DNA of 64,000 nt from Bacillus sp. AFS015802 (GTDB lineage: Bacteria > Bacillota > Bacilli > Bacillales > Bacillaceae_B), in the NCBI RefSeq assembly GCF_002561455.1, contig NZ_NTUP01000008.1:1-64000 (forward strand). The letters are read 5' to 3'. Under the pieces are notes generated by a model. The model was not told the origin of the DNA. It worked only from the letters and a program-made list of their open reading frames with translations, and made no database searches. Of this stretch, positions 45,128 through 54,355 are shown piece after piece; the stretch's first letter is position 1, and each line of letters begins with the position of its first letter. The translations under genes and the position numbers were made by a program.

Positions 45128-45400
45128 ATGGAATATCAATACCCTTTCGATATAGACTGGTCGACGGAAGAAGTCATTGATGTCATCGCCTTCTTTGAAG
45201 CAATCGAAAAGGCGTATGAAAAAGGGGTTTCAAGAGAGGTCCTGATGAATCGGTATAAGCGCTTTAAAGAAATTGTACCCGGGAAAGCAGAAGAGAAAAG
45301 GATATGCAATGAATTTGAAGAATCCAGCGGCTATTCTTCCTATCGTGTAGTGAAAAAAATGAAGGAATTTCAGGACGCTGAAAAAATATCGATGAAATAA
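45128..45400 (+). CDS. yktA: YktA, UPF0223 family protein
   Basis: The 90-residue helical cytosolic protein belongs to the UPF0223/YktA family. The segment [16 protein letters not shown] and the [16 protein letters not shown] stretch are characteristic. AAAGGAG at 45109-45115 is 12 bases from ATG 45128 and touches the TTG at 45116. The ATG is preferred because it matches the family N-terminus. It probably is cotranscribed with the preceding enzyme gene (28-base gap). No molecular function is known. Confidence 0.85.
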   Translation: MEYQYPFDIDWSTEEVIDVIAFFEAIEKAYEKGVSREVLMNRYKRFKEIVPGKAEEKRICNEFEESSGYSSYRVVKKMKEFQDAEKISMK

Positions 45401-45433
45401 AAGGACGACTGCCCTAAACGGCAGTCGTCCTTT
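45398..45433. terminator. Bidirectional terminator between yktA and yktB
   Basis: AAAGGACGACTGCC pairs with GGCAGTCGTCCTTT around CTAAAC. Confidence 0.92.
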
Positions 45434-45460
45434 CTGCATTATTCCCTACAGTTATATGGT

Positions 45461-46081
45461 TTAGTTCATTTTATAAAGGGGTAAAAGTGTTTCAAAGGCA
45501 CTTTCAACTTCCTGGATTAATTCATCTCCATTAAGCTTAATGGCTGTGTCCCGATCTAAGTGAAGCCCGCAAAGAAGTTCAGCTTTTTTTACTTTTTGAA
45601 CTCTTTCACTCAAAGCATTGAATTCATCTTCTGACAGAGAAGAGAAGGGTGCAGCTTCTGGTTTTGTGTGATCACCTGACCAAACAAAATGACCAGGAAT
45701 CAATGATCTGATCTTATCTGCATTTTCTTCAACTTTTTTACCGAATTCCGCTTTTCCTGGAGCTTCATAGATCATTGCAAACCAAATAAATACATGGGTT
45801 TCCCATAGTCCGATTTGGAAATGAGGATGTTTTTTATAACCGCGTTTGTTATTCGCGAATGCAACCCAGGTATCATCAGGAGGATTTACTGAGCGCCTGG
45901 CATGTTTCGCAACATGATAAAACATCTCATCACCTGTCATGGCACTAAGAGTGGGGGCGAAATGTTCACCCAGGTAGTCTAATTTGGGTCTGATCTGTTC
46001 TTGGATGGAATTCATCCGAGCTTCGAGCCCGCCAATCTTAAAAACGTTGAAATCTTCTTTTGTTAAACCTTTAAATGTCAT
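45461..46081 (-). CDS. yktB: YktB, UPF0637 (DUF1054) protein
   Basis: The 206-residue soluble protein matches the DUF1054/YktB family from end to end, with the segments FKIGGLEARM, HVAKHARRSVNPPDDTWVAF and GLWETHVFIWFAMIYE. The fold is a mixed alpha-beta domain solved structurally in this family, but no enzymatic role is known. ATG 46081 follows AAGGAGG on the minus strand. It is convergent with yktA, as in B. subtilis. Confidence 0.9.
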   Translation of the reverse strand: MTFKGLTKEDFNVFKIGGLEARMNSIQEQIRPKLDYLGEHFAPTLSAMTGDEMFYHVAKHARRSVNPPDDTWVAFANNKRGYKKHPHFQIGLWETHVFIWFAMIYEAPGKAEFGKKVEENADKIRSLIPGHFVWSGDHTKPEAAPFSSLSEDEFNALSERVQKVKKAELLCGLHLDRDTAIKLNGDELIQEVESAFETLLPLYKMN

Positions 46082-46260
46082 GTTGTAGCCTCCTTATTTC
46101 CATCAATATCTTACCATAAAGAAATACAAGCTTGTAGTCAGTCGATTTATCCATGGGTGTCTGCACATTTTAGTTACAAGATGAGAGGATATTTCATAAC
46201 ATGTAGTAAATATTATCAGAACAATCAGATAAATCGAAAACTCGGAAGGGGTGTATGGTC

Positions 46261-46455
46261 ATGAAACAAGTAATGAACACTTCTAAAAAACGTGATGTCC
46301 AGCAGCAGAGAATGAATGTACTAAGACTCGAAATGGATTATGAATTAGCCGTATTGTTCGAAGCAATTCAAACGAAGAATACAGAAACCCAAACCAAGTC
46401 CAAACAGAAACTAATGAGCATCAGGGAAGAACTTATGAAAATGAAGGCCCTATAA
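46261..46455 (+). CDS. ykzI: YkzI-like small helical protein
   Basis: The product is 64 residues from ATG 46261; AAGGGGTG at 46246-46252 excludes the ATG at 46255. It is highly charged and helical, with heptad-like Leu/Met spacing (MNVLRLEMDYELAVLFEAIQ), so a coiled coil is likely. Its place between yktB and yktC matches ykzI of B. subtilis. The assignment is by position and size; the function is unknown. A terminator follows. Confidence 0.72.
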   Translation: MKQVMNTSKKRDVQQQRMNVLRLEMDYELAVLFEAIQTKNTETQTKSKQKLMSIREELMKMKAL

Positions 46456-46510
46456 AGCTTTAATCTTTCAACGGTTTGAAGTATGCTGATAACAAAATCT
46501 ACTTTTGAAC

Positions 46511-46545
46511 GCGAGCTCATGGTGGTTTTCGGAGTTCGCTTTTTT
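46511..46545 (+). terminator. Intrinsic terminator after ykzI
   Basis: GCGAGCTC pairs with GAGTTCGC (one wobble) with a 13-base loop and six T residues. Confidence 0.75.
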
Positions 46546-46676
46546 ATGGGGAAAATTCATCTTTCATGATGGAGTCTCTTTTCTTGAATGAATCGGATAT
46601 AGGAGTTAAGATTATCTGAATAGACCATATTATAGCTATACTGATTTTCGTTATGCACATTGGAGGCTAATAATAC

Positions 46677-47474
46677 ATGACAAATTGGACTGAATTAGAT
46701 CAAAATGTTAGAACATGGATACATGAAGCCGGTGAGAGGATTCGTCAGTCATTTAAAACCGAATTGAACATCAAAACGAAATCGAACCGGAATGATCTGG
46801 TCACAGATATGGATGAAGCGACAGAACGATACTTTACGGAAAACATCCGGAGCACATATCCTGATCACCAAATCCTGGGTGAAGAGGGCTATGGCGATGA
46901 CTTTAAGGAGTTATCGGGAATCACCTGGATTATCGACCCGATTGATGGAACGATGAATTTTGTGCATCAACAACGGAACTTTGCCATCTCAATCGGGATT
47001 TATGATGGAGACGATGGGAAGTTAGGATACATATATGATGTGGTCCATGACGAACTTTACTTTGCGAGCAAAGGCAAGGGAGTCTATATGAATGATGTCA
47101 AGCTTCCGGAACTAGACCCTGTTCCTGTTCAAGATGCGATTGTCGCATTGAATGCATTATGGGTGACGGAGAATAAGCGGATTGATTCCTCCATCCTTGC
47201 TCCTCTGGTTCAAGATGTACGGGGAACTCGGTCGTATGGATCAGCGGCGATGGAACTTGCTTACGTTGCTTCAGGAAGGCTGGACGCATATTTGACGATG
47301 CGCCTTGCCCCTTGGGATTTCGCAGCAGGAAAGATTATGATCGAAGAGCTTGGCGGAGTTGTGACGGACCTTGATGGAAACCCTTTGAATCCTTTGAATA
47401 AAAGCTCGGTCTTCGTCGGTAAGCCCGGCCTGCATGAAACAATCCTGAACGATTATCTTCACAGGAATAAATAA
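46677..47474 (+). CDS. yktC: Inositol monophosphatase family protein (YktC)
   Basis: The 265-residue phosphatase has the lithium-sensitive metal motifs GEEGYG (about residue 67), DPIDGTMNF (about 87-95) and APWDFAAGKIMIEELGG near the C-terminus. It hydrolyses inositol phosphate or related phosphomonoesters; in B. subtilis YktC is an inositol monophosphatase. GGAGG ten bases before ATG 46677 supports the start. It is monocistronic, with its own terminator. A role in PAP or NADP dephosphorylation cannot be excluded. Confidence 0.92.
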   Translation: MTNWTELDQNVRTWIHEAGERIRQSFKTELNIKTKSNRNDLVTDMDEATERYFTENIRSTYPDHQILGEEGYGDDFKELSGITWIIDPIDGTMNFVHQQRNFAISIGIYDGDDGKLGYIYDVVHDELYFASKGKGVYMNDVKLPELDPVPVQDAIVALNALWVTENKRIDSSILAPLVQDVRGTRSYGSAAMELAYVASGRLDAYLTMRLAPWDFAAGKIMIEELGGVVTDLDGNPLNPLNKSSVFVGKPGLHETILNDYLHRNK

Positions 47475-47475
47475 T

Positions 47476-47520
47476 AGAAGGAGTGGGCGCTGATGAAATG
47501 ACAGCGTCCACTCCTTCTTT
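47476..47520. terminator. Bidirectional terminator between yktC and ylaF
   Basis: AGAAGGAGTGG and CCACTCCTTCT, with CGCTG/CAGCG inside, form a long stem with one mismatch. Confidence 0.88.
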
Positions 47521-47525
47521 ACTTC

Positions 47526-47711
47526 CTACAATCTTCCTTCTTCCCTGTACTTCTTCTTTGTCTTAAAGCCGAATCCCATCACAATGAATAAACAAATGAT
47601 GCTTGCCGCTGCGAGCAATATGCTTTGTAAGCTGATTGAAATTGCAATGCCCATTAACGACACCGCCGCTAATACCGAAAAAAGTACGAAAATCCACTTT
47701 ATATTTGCCAT
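47526..47711 (-). CDS. ylaF: YlaF, small two-helix membrane protein (DUF5325)
   Basis: The product is 61 residues from ATG 47711, after GGGGGCTATAG; the longer frame to 47768 lacks a site. Two hydrophobic helices (about residues 4-24 and 30-48) are followed by a positively charged tail (KTKKKYREEGRL), so the C-terminus faces the cytosol. It matches the YlaF/DUF5325 family and, like B. subtilis ylaF, lies next to typA. Function is unknown. Confidence 0.78.
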   Translation of the reverse strand: MANIKWIFVLFSVLAAVSLMGIAISISLQSILLAAASIICLFIVMGFGFKTKKKYREEGRL

Positions 47712-47917
47712 TCTATAGCCCCCAATGAAATGATTCTTAACCATACAGATTGTCCGGGAGATCCTCACTGCCCGTCTTCTTAAAGTGTACCTATCAATTC
47801 AATAATGCGCAATGGCTAACGGAGACAAAGAGGAAGAACGAATAAAATGTTTATGGAAACTTTTAGTGGGATTGAATAGGTAGTGTGAAATATTTATTAG
47901 GGCTTTTGTCAATGCTG

Positions 47918-47926
47918 TGATATAAT
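47918..47926 (+). promoter_or_regulatory. Extended -10 promoter of typA
   Basis: TGATATAAT is an extended -10 (TGnTATAAT) about 68 bases before the ATG. There is no good -35 at 16-18 bases. Confidence 0.55.
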
Positions 47927-47993
47927 GGTCTAGTTGAACTGAAAAATAGCATCTTTAACCTTATAAAGAAATCCAATATTCAGGAGTGGAAAT

Positions 47994-49832
47994 ATGAAAT
48001 TAAGAAATGACCTTAGAAATATTGCTATCATTGCTCACGTTGACCACGGGAAAACGACATTAGTAGATGAGCTTTTAAAGCAATCCGGAATCTTCCGCGA
48101 GAATGAAACAGTTTCAGAACGTGCGATGGATTCAAATGATTTAGAAAGAGAACGCGGTATTACAATCCTTGCAAAAAATACGGCGATTCAATATAAAGAT
48201 TCCCGCATCAATATCCTTGATACTCCAGGGCATGCTGACTTCGGTGGGGAAGTAGAACGTATCATGAAAATGGTAGATGGTGTTTTACTGGTAGTGGATG
48301 CGTACGAAGGCTGTATGCCTCAGACTCGTTTCGTTCTTAAGAAAGCACTTGAGCAAAACCTTACACCGATCGTGGTGGTAAACAAAATCGACAAACCTTC
48401 AGCACGTCCTGAAGAAGTCATCGATGAAGTATTGGAACTATTCATTGAACTGGATGCGAATGATGAGCAGCTTGAATTCCCGGTTGTCTATGCTTCAGCC
48501 ATCAATGGTACGGCGAGCACAGATCCGGATCCTGAAAAACAGGACGAAAACATGCAGTGTTTGTATGATTCCATCATTGAACACATTCCTGCACCAGTCG
48601 ACAACTCTGAAGATCCTCTTCAATTCCAGGTTGCACTGCTTGATTACAATGATTACGTCGGGCGTATCGGGATCGGCCGTGTATTCAGAGGGACGATGAA
48701 AGTTGGCCAGCAGGTGGCGTTAATGAAGCTTGACGGTTCGGTTAAACAATTCCGTGTAACAAAAATCTTCGGGTTCTTCGGATTAAAGCGTGAAGAAATC
48801 CAGGAAGCAAAAGCCGGTGATTTAATCGCTGTTTCCGGAATGGAAGATATCAACGTCGGTGAAACGGTTTGTCCGGTTGAACATCAGGATCAACTTCCGG
48901 TCCTTCGTATTGACGAGCCAACACTTCAAATGACGTTCCTAGTGAACAACAGTCCATTTGCAGGTAGAGAAGGTAAATTTGTTACTTCAAGAAAAATCGA
49001 GGAACGTTTATTGGCTCAGCTTCAAACGGATGTAAGCTTACGTGTTGAACCGACCGATTCACCTGATGCATGGACGGTATCGGGACGTGGAGAGCTTCAC
49101 CTTTCCATCCTGATCGAAAACATGCGTCGTGAAGGGTACGAATTACAGGTATCAAAACCACAGGTTATCATTAAAGAAGTAGATGGTGTGAAGAGTGAGC
49201 CTGTAGAACGTGTTCAAATTGATATTCCTGAAGAATATATGGGTGGAGTTATTGAATCACTGGGTCAACGTAAAGGTGAAATGCTGGATATGGTAAACAA
49301 CGGTAACGGACAGGTCCGCTTAATGTTTATGGTTCCTGCACGCGGATTGATCGGTTATTCAACGGAGTTTATGACCCTTACTCGTGGATATGGTATCATC
49401 AACCACACATTCGAAGGCTATCAACCACTGCAAAAAGGCCGCGTTGGCGGACGTCGCCAAGGTGTACTTGTTTCTATGGAAACAGGGAAAGCATCTCAAT
49501 ATGGTATCATGCAGGTGGAAGATCGCGGGATTATCTTCGTTGAATCCGGTACAGAAATTTATGGCGGTATGATTGTCGGGGAACATACGAGAGAAAATGA
49601 TATCACTGTTAATATCACGAAGCTGAAACAAGCGACTAACGTACGTTCTGCGAATAAAGATCAAACCGTTACCATTAAAAAAGCAAGAATCATGACATTG
49701 GAAGAGTCTCTTGAATACCTGAACGATGACGAGTATTGCGAGGTAACACCTGAATCGATCCGTCTTCGTAAAAAGATTCTTGATAAGAATGAACGTGAAA
49801 GAGCAGAAAAGAAAAACAAGGTTACTCAATAA
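47994..49832 (+). CDS. typA: TypA/BipA ribosome-associated GTPase
   Basis: The 612-residue translational GTPase has the P-loop AHVDHGKTT near residues 14-22, G3 DTPGHADF, and NKID for guanine recognition. EF-G-like domains and the BipA-specific C-terminal domain with [10 protein letters not shown] follow. It acts on the 70S ribosome in stress and low-temperature growth and in assembly of the 50S subunit. It is YlaG in B. subtilis. CAGGAGTGG precedes ATG 47994. ylaH follows after 23 bases, so they are probably cotranscribed. Confidence 0.96.
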   Translation: MKLRNDLRNIAIIAHVDHGKTTLVDELLKQSGIFRENETVSERAMDSNDLERERGITILAKNTAIQYKDSRINILDTPGHADFGGEVERIMKMVDGVLLVVDAYEGCMPQTRFVLKKALEQNLTPIVVVNKIDKPSARPEEVIDEVLELFIELDANDEQLEFPVVYASAINGTASTDPDPEKQDENMQCLYDSIIEHIPAPVDNSEDPLQFQVALLDYNDYVGRIGIGRVFRGTMKVGQQVALMKLDGSVKQFRVTKIFGFFGLKREEIQEAKAGDLIAVSGMEDINVGETVCPVEHQDQLPVLRIDEPTLQMTFLVNNSPFAGREGKFVTSRKIEERLLAQLQTDVSLRVEPTDSPDAWTVSGRGELHLSILIENMRREGYELQVSKPQVIIKEVDGVKSEPVERVQIDIPEEYMGGVIESLGQRKGEMLDMVNNGNGQVRLMFMVPARGLIGYSTEFMTLTRGYGIINHTFEGYQPLQKGRVGGRRQGVLVSMETGKASQYGIMQVEDRGIIFVESGTEIYGGMIVGEHTRENDITVNITKLKQATNVRSANKDQTVTIKKARIMTLEESLEYLNDDEYCEVTPESIRLRKKILDKNERERAEKKNKVTQ

Positions 49833-49855
49833 ACTAAGTGAAGGGGGAGTAGGAA

Positions 49856-50164
49856 ATGGATGTAACGGAGCGTTTGTCCTTTTTCGCATCCCTTTACCGT
49901 GTGGATCAAAACGCGGAAATGGGTATGTGGTTGCTTTATATAACCATAGTTGGGCTCTCGATCTTAGTTTATAAGCTTGGTTTTGCGAAAAAGCTGCCTG
50001 TCATGAAATCCATCCTGATTTATACGTTTCTCATTCTTGGATGTACGGTACTGACTTTTCTCGGCATCTTTCTGCCTGTAGCGGAAGGATTGGTCGTGGC
50101 AGCTCTGATCTTGGTGGTTTACAAGATCCGACTGACAAACGAAAAGAAAAAAGGCACGTTTTAA
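49856..50164 (+). CDS. ylaH: YlaH-like membrane protein
   Basis: The 102-residue protein belongs to the YlaH family, with the N-terminal [16 protein letters not shown] segment, three hydrophobic helices (about 24-40, 52-68 and 70-88) and a basic C-terminus. It lies directly after typA, as in B. subtilis. GGGGGAG precedes ATG 49856. Its role is unknown; co-transcription with typA suggests a stress-related membrane function, by inference only. Confidence 0.88.
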   Translation: MDVTERLSFFASLYRVDQNAEMGMWLLYITIVGLSILVYKLGFAKKLPVMKSILIYTFLILGCTVLTFLGIFLPVAEGLVVAALILVVYKIRLTNEKKKGTF

Positions 50165-50165
50165 G

Positions 50166-50208
50166 CAAAAAAGCTGTAGTCCCTCTCAAAGGGGCTACAG
50201 CTTTTTTT
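50166..50208. terminator. Bidirectional terminator after ylaH
   Basis: AAAAAAGCTGTAGTCCC pairs with GGGGCTACAGCTTTTTT; the minus-strand gene stops at its edge. Confidence 0.92.
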
Positions 50209-50656
50209 AGTCCGATTTCCATCCTGTGGTGAACTTATACAGTGGAGGCAGGCTCAAGGCGTATACGAGATGTCCGGCTGTCCATAAAAGAATCGCAGTA
50301 CCATTCAGCATACCGGGTACTTCCTTCACTGCCATATAAGAAAGGGGAAAGTATAGGAACACAGTGGGGAAGGTTAACAGCAGGGAAAGAAGCCATGCTC
50401 CCTTACTTGAAATGGTCAGCTTTTCCAGCAGGTACACAAATGCCACACCGATGACACAGGAGATAAGCAAGTGAAAGAAAAACTCCAGCGATTCCGGCAG
50501 ATGTTTTGATGCAAACACCGGGATGAAATCCACATTCAATAATAAGATATATACTTTAATACCTGTGAGTCCCTGCATCCATTTGAGGAATAAACCTAAT
50601 ATGATACCTGAAATAATTCCGACGGCCGTACCGGCTCTGATCTGTTTAAAAGTCAT
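50207..50656 (-). CDS. Four-helix membrane protein inserted between ylaH and ylaI
   Basis: The product has 149 residues from ATG 50656. The longest frame reaches 50815 but runs through ylaI in another frame, so it is not believed. Four hydrophobic helices lie at about 7-24, 50-73, 81-106 and 115-135. The start codon overlaps the last 11 bases of ylaI, a coupled arrangement, with a weak AAGTGGAAG site. It is absent from the B. subtilis order as I recall it. A YqhR-like membrane family is possible but not claimed. Function unknown. Confidence 0.68.
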   Translation of the reverse strand: MTFKQIRAGTAVGIISGIILGLFLKWMQGLTGIKVYILLLNVDFIPVFASKHLPESLEFFFHLLISCVIGVAFVYLLEKLTISSKGAWLLSLLLTFPTVFLYFPLSYMAVKEVPGMLNGTAILLWTAGHLVYALSLPPLYKFTTGWKSD

Positions 50657-50846
50657 CTTCCACTTGAGGGGAACGGTAAAATCGGAAATTTCCCGTTGAG
50701 ACTCGCTCTTCCGTCTTCTCTTTGATCCGGTCGTGGCATTTTTCACACATATACGTGTGAATGGGTCTGTTACGCAACTTTTTCGCCTGGAGGGAATAGT
50801 CATCAATGTTTTCAATTACTTCACATAAAGCGCATTTTACTCTCAT
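50646..50846 (-). CDS. ylaI: YlaI, small zinc-ribbon protein (DUF2197)
   Basis: The 66-residue protein has two CxxC pairs, Cys5/Cys8 and Cys34/Cys37, separated by a basic stretch LRNRPIHTY. This is a probable zinc ribbon of the YlaI/DUF2197 family. The frame opens at GTG 50855, but AGAGGTG gives ATG 50846, which matches the family start MRVKC. It overlaps the next gene by 11 bases. A nucleic-acid or ribosome-associated role is plausible because of the ribbon, but this is inference. Confidence 0.87.
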   Translation of the reverse strand: MRVKCALCEVIENIDDYSLQAKKLRNRPIHTYMCEKCHDRIKEKTEERVSTGNFRFYRSPQVEDDF

Positions 50847-51027
50847 TCTGTACACCTCTACTTGTTCTAATCATAAGTCTAGTCTCATTAGTATATCATG
50901 TAGTATAGCCGAACGCTTTATTTAACTTTCCTGAATGCTTTTAACAATGGAATTTGGTATAGTATAATCAAGATGAATCACGTATGAAATAAGAACGCTT
51001 AGAAAAATGTCACCAGGGGGGGATTGT

Positions 51028-51483
51028 ATGGCTAATCAAGTCGAACCCAGCTTAATTCCTGCATTGTTTGAAGAACTGCAATCAGAGCGATTCGTTACAC
51101 TCTCTACCGTTGATCATGAAACACTGGGACCTAATGTAAGTGCAATATCCTGGATCCTTGCCAAAGACGAACAAACGTTATTGTTCGCTGTGGATCAACG
51201 CTCAAGAATCGTTAAGAATATTAAGGGTAATCCGCTTGTTGTTGTGAACTTAATTGCAAATGAATCAACTTATTCGATTGGCGGGAAGGCTGCCGTGACT
51301 CAAGAAAACCTTTCCGGAGTGCCTTTGAAGCTCACCCTTGTTCAACTTGTCATTCATGAAGTGAGGGATGTCATGTTTTATGGTTCTAAAATTTCCACTG
51401 AGCCCGCTTATGAGAAGACATATGATAAAACGGCCGCTGACCGTTTGGATCGCCAAGTAATAGAAGCCATGAAAAAAGCTTAG
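51028..51483 (+). CDS. Pyridoxamine 5'-phosphate oxidase-family flavin-binding protein
   Basis: The 151-residue protein has the split-barrel flavin-binding fold. It starts with a pattern typical of the family, SERFVTLSTVD, then GPNVSAISWILAKD and FAVDQRSRIVKNIKGNP. Such small members bind FMN or F420-like cofactors and are often of unknown substrate. ATG 51028 follows CAGGGGGGA at good spacing. The stop codon is inside a perfect terminator stem. It is not in the position of ylaL, so no name is assigned. Confidence 0.78.
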   Translation: MANQVEPSLIPALFEELQSERFVTLSTVDHETLGPNVSAISWILAKDEQTLLFAVDQRSRIVKNIKGNPLVVVNLIANESTYSIGGKAAVTQENLSGVPLKLTLVQLVIHEVRDVMFYGSKISTEPAYEKTYDKTAADRLDRQVIEAMKKA

Positions 51484-51503
51484 ATACCTAAGCTTTTTCA
51501 TGG
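51467..51503 (+). terminator. Terminator overlapping the stop codon of the PPOX-like gene
   Basis: CCATGAAAAA...GCTTAG pairs with CTAAGCTTTTTCATGG around ATAC. The TAG stop is inside the left arm. Confidence 0.8.
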
Positions 51504-51531
51504 CTTTTTCTTATTAGCATGTAGGGTTTAA

Positions 51532-52134
51532 TCAATCGATTTTATCGTATGTTTGATCTTCTTGTTTGTTTCTAAGCTGTTTTTCTTTCGCGTCATTCAT
51601 TTTTTTCTTCGGCTCATTTGGTGCATTTTCGGGATCTGGCTGCTTTAAAGACTTAGGGATTTCAGGCATCAATCTTCCCGATATGTCAGACAACTCATTC
51701 ATGATACCCTGGACCGGCTCGCCCCTTTGGATATCTTTACTGATTTCCTTTAAGCGGGCATACAGGTCCGGGTCGGCAATAACCATCGCCTCAGCACCGT
51801 AGGGATCATTCTGAAGGGCTTCTGCTACAGAGTATTTAATCGATCCCACTTGGGAACGCTCTACGTCCGAATCGATATCAATGCCTACAAACGCATATTT
51901 ACCGATGACTACAGCCGTTGCATCCTTTACGTCTGGTACAGAAGTGGTAAGGTCGACCAGATGCTTTGAGATTTGTTGCCCGGACTTTCGTTGAACATGT
52001 TGAATGTTGCTATCCTGGACAGTAATCGGTTTATTGTTTTTACTGTTCGCATCGTTTTTATATCCGACCTCATTTTTGTTGGCGCAAGCTCCGAGCATGA
52101 TGGTCACCATAACTAGAGAGATGAGTCTTTTCAT
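51532..52134 (-). CDS. ylaJ: YlaJ, YhcN/YlaJ-family sporulation lipoprotein
   Basis: The 200-residue lipoprotein has lipobox LGAC (Cys17). The YhcN/YlaJ domain runs from about residue 45 to 150 (HLVDLTTSVPDVKDATAVVIGK is its core strand pattern), and a Lys/Pro/Asn-rich tail follows. Members are in the spore coat or inner spore membrane and affect germination. ATG 52134 follows GGGAGGT; the longer frame to 52308 crosses the phoH2 leader. It is divergent from phoH2, with a 180-base promoter region between them. Confidence 0.88.
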   Translation of the reverse strand: MKRLISLVMVTIMLGACANKNEVGYKNDANSKNNKPITVQDSNIQHVQRKSGQQISKHLVDLTTSVPDVKDATAVVIGKYAFVGIDIDSDVERSQVGSIKYSVAEALQNDPYGAEAMVIADPDLYARLKEISKDIQRGEPVQGIMNELSDISGRLMPEIPKSLKQPDPENAPNEPKKKMNDAKEKQLRNKQEDQTYDKID

Positions 52135-52312
52135 GTCAATACCTCCCGATTTAGAATCAATATCTTTTCTTATTGTGTAATTTTCTTCTATCTTTATACG
52201 TTTATTCATATATTTTAAGAAACGGGCCGTCCTATTTGAGTAGCTGGGAATAACCGGAACATCATTGGCTACATACAATAGTAATAAGAAATCAGGAGCA
52301 GGAGGCATCGAT

Positions 52313-53641
52313 TTGAAAAAAATTTATGTATTAGATACCAATGTCTTATTACAAGATCCACAAGCCATCTTTTCTTTTCAGGATAATGAGGTGGTCATAC
52401 CTGCAGTCGTTTTAGAAGAAGTGGACTCCAAAAAGCGTTATATGGATGAAATCGGACGAAACGCAAGACATGTATCGAAGCTGATAGATAATCTGCGGCA
52501 AGAGGGAAAGCTCCATGAAAAAATCCCCCTATATACAGGAGGATCATTGAGGATTGAATTAAATCACCGCTCCTTTCAGCAACTCCAGGATATATTTATA
52601 GAGAAAACAAATGATAATCGAATTATCGCTGTAGCTAAAAATCTATCACTTGAGGAAGAAACAAAGAAGGATGGGAAAATGGTCATTCTGGTCAGCAAGG
52701 ACACCCTTGTAAGGGTCAAGGCAGACGCATTGGGTTTACAGGCGGAAGATTTCCTGAGTGACAGGGTCATTGAAGTGAATGACATTTATACCGGATTCAT
52801 TGAACTATACACCGAGAGAGAAAGTTTGGATAAATTTTATGATAAAGGGGAACTGACCCTTTCTGATATAACGAAACAACGATTTTATTCCCACCAATTC
52901 CTCATCATGAAGGATGCCCTCGGAAGCTCTGCATCGGCATTGGGGATGGTGGATGCCACTGGCCTGAAGGTGAAGAAATTGGTGTATGACCAAGAACATA
53001 TGTGGGGAATTAAAGCGCGGAATGTCCAACAGACAATGGCTACGGAATTATTACTTCGGGATGATATTTCGTTAGTGACCATGATCGGGAAGGCAGGAAC
53101 GGGAAAAACGCTGCTTGCCCTCGCTGCAGGGCTATTGCAGACCGAAGACTTTAATAAATTCAATAAATTACTCGTTGCCCGCCCGATCGTTCCGGTAGGA
53201 AAAGATATAGGCTATCTTCCGGGTGAAAAACAAGAAAAATTGAGACCTTGGATGCAGCCGATCTATGACAACCTCGAATATCTGTTCAATACGAAAAAAC
53301 CGGGGGAACTTGATGACATCCTTGCAGGAATGGGTTCGATCGAGGTGGAAGCCCTGACGTATATAAGGGGCAGAAGCATACCTGATCAATATATCATCAT
53401 AGACGAAGCCCAGAACCTGACGAAGCATGAGGTGAAAACGATTCTCACCCGCGTAGGGGAACGGAGCAAAATCGTGTTGATGGGGGATCCGGCTCAAATC
53501 GATCATCCTTACCTCGATGAATATAACAATGGGCTGACGTATGTTGTGGAAAAATTCAAGGATCAAAAATTAGCGGGACATGTAAAACTCATGAAAGGTG
53601 AAAGATCGGGCTTAGCTCAGCTGGCTGCGGATATTTTGTAA
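52313..53641 (+). CDS. phoH2: PhoH2, PIN-domain plus PhoH ATPase
   Basis: The 442-residue fusion has an N-terminal PIN nuclease domain (about 1-125, catalytic Asp8 in LDTNVL) and a C-terminal PhoH ATPase domain with Walker A GKAGTGKT (about 260-267) and Walker B IIIDEAQN. PhoH2 proteins unwind and cut RNA in an ATP-dependent way. The start is TTG 52313 with GCAGGAGG upstream; it gives exactly the length of B. subtilis YlaK/PhoH2 (442). In mycobacteria an upstream antitoxin-like PhoAT partner exists, but none is visible here. A terminator follows. Confidence 0.94.
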   Translation: MKKIYVLDTNVLLQDPQAIFSFQDNEVVIPAVVLEEVDSKKRYMDEIGRNARHVSKLIDNLRQEGKLHEKIPLYTGGSLRIELNHRSFQQLQDIFIEKTNDNRIIAVAKNLSLEEETKKDGKMVILVSKDTLVRVKADALGLQAEDFLSDRVIEVNDIYTGFIELYTERESLDKFYDKGELTLSDITKQRFYSHQFLIMKDALGSSASALGMVDATGLKVKKLVYDQEHMWGIKARNVQQTMATELLLRDDISLVTMIGKAGTGKTLLALAAGLLQTEDFNKFNKLLVARPIVPVGKDIGYLPGEKQEKLRPWMQPIYDNLEYLFNTKKPGELDDILAGMGSIEVEALTYIRGRSIPDQYIIIDEAQNLTKHEVKTILTRVGERSKIVLMGDPAQIDHPYLDEYNNGLTYVVEKFKDQKLAGHVKLMKGERSGLAQLAADIL

Positions 53642-53674
53642 ACAATTGGAAATATCGCACGATTATAACGTATG

Positions 53675-53710
53675 AAAAAACCGGTTCAGATGTTCCTGGA
53701 CCGGTTTTTG
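53675..53710. terminator. Bidirectional terminator between phoH2 and ylaL
   Basis: AAAACCGGTTCAG pairs with the CTGGACCGGTTTT arm around a short loop, with T runs on both strands. Confidence 0.85.
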
Positions 53711-53718
53711 TTTTAAGA

Positions 53719-54216
53719 TTATTCCACTCGAAATGCCCTGACGTTGGTTATCGGCTGATCTCTATTTGAACCATCCTTGTAATAAATGTGGACAGGCCCG
53801 TTTTCCCTGAGCGGCTTACCGTCTTTAGAAAATCCGATCAATAGCTCATCTGCCTGTGATAAATCCAGGGTATGATCCCCGGTTTCGGTTTCAATCACGA
53901 CAGAAGTTGCATCAGAATGGGGTTCTGCATTCTTTAGGAAAGGTGCAAAAGGAATGGCGAACGTCCCTTTAAGAATCTTTTCTTTCTCGTACTTCTTCTC
54001 GGTTTTCAAAGTAGGTGGATAGGTAGCGCCTTCCTGGATTTCCCGGGACCAATGCTTGGAAACCGCCTTTGTATATTCTTCTAATTCATCAACTTTTTCT
54101 GTTTTATCTTCAAAATATGTAGTTAAATCCACTTTTCGATCATCAAATATCCATACTCCTGAATCCAATGTTATCGAAAATTTTACTTTTCCTTTAATCG
54201 GTATAATACTTTCCAC
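53719..54216 (-). CDS. ylaL: YlaL-position conserved protein
   Basis: The 165-residue soluble protein has an N-terminal beta-rich part (IPIKGKVKFSITLDSGVWIFDD) and no signal or membrane segment. It is at the ylaL position between phoH2 and glsA in the B. subtilis order, which is the basis of the name; I have not verified residue identity. The start is GTG 54216 after GAGGAGG. It stands alone on the minus strand. The family function is unknown. Acidic and aromatic content suggests a peptide- or carbohydrate-interacting domain, but this is only a guess. Confidence 0.7.
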   Translation of the reverse strand: MESIIPIKGKVKFSITLDSGVWIFDDRKVDLTTYFEDKTEKVDELEEYTKAVSKHWSREIQEGATYPPTLKTEKKYEKEKILKGTFAIPFAPFLKNAEPHSDATSVVIETETGDHTLDLSQADELLIGFSKDGKPLRENGPVHIYYKDGSNRDQPITNVRAFRVE

Positions 54217-54355
54217 TTCAGATTCCTCCTCACGCTGATAGTATCAGTATATATGTTCTAACCAGGTTTGTCACATTCAGTTGAAAGCATTTTCAGCGTT
54301 TTCAATGAAAGAAAATAGGGAAACTATAAGTAGGTGAAAAGGAGCTGTTGGAACA

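Noticed and set aside
50207-50815. 202-codon frame for the membrane protein
   Set aside because: Its first 53 codons overlap ylaI in another frame and have no ribosome site. ATG 50656 was used.
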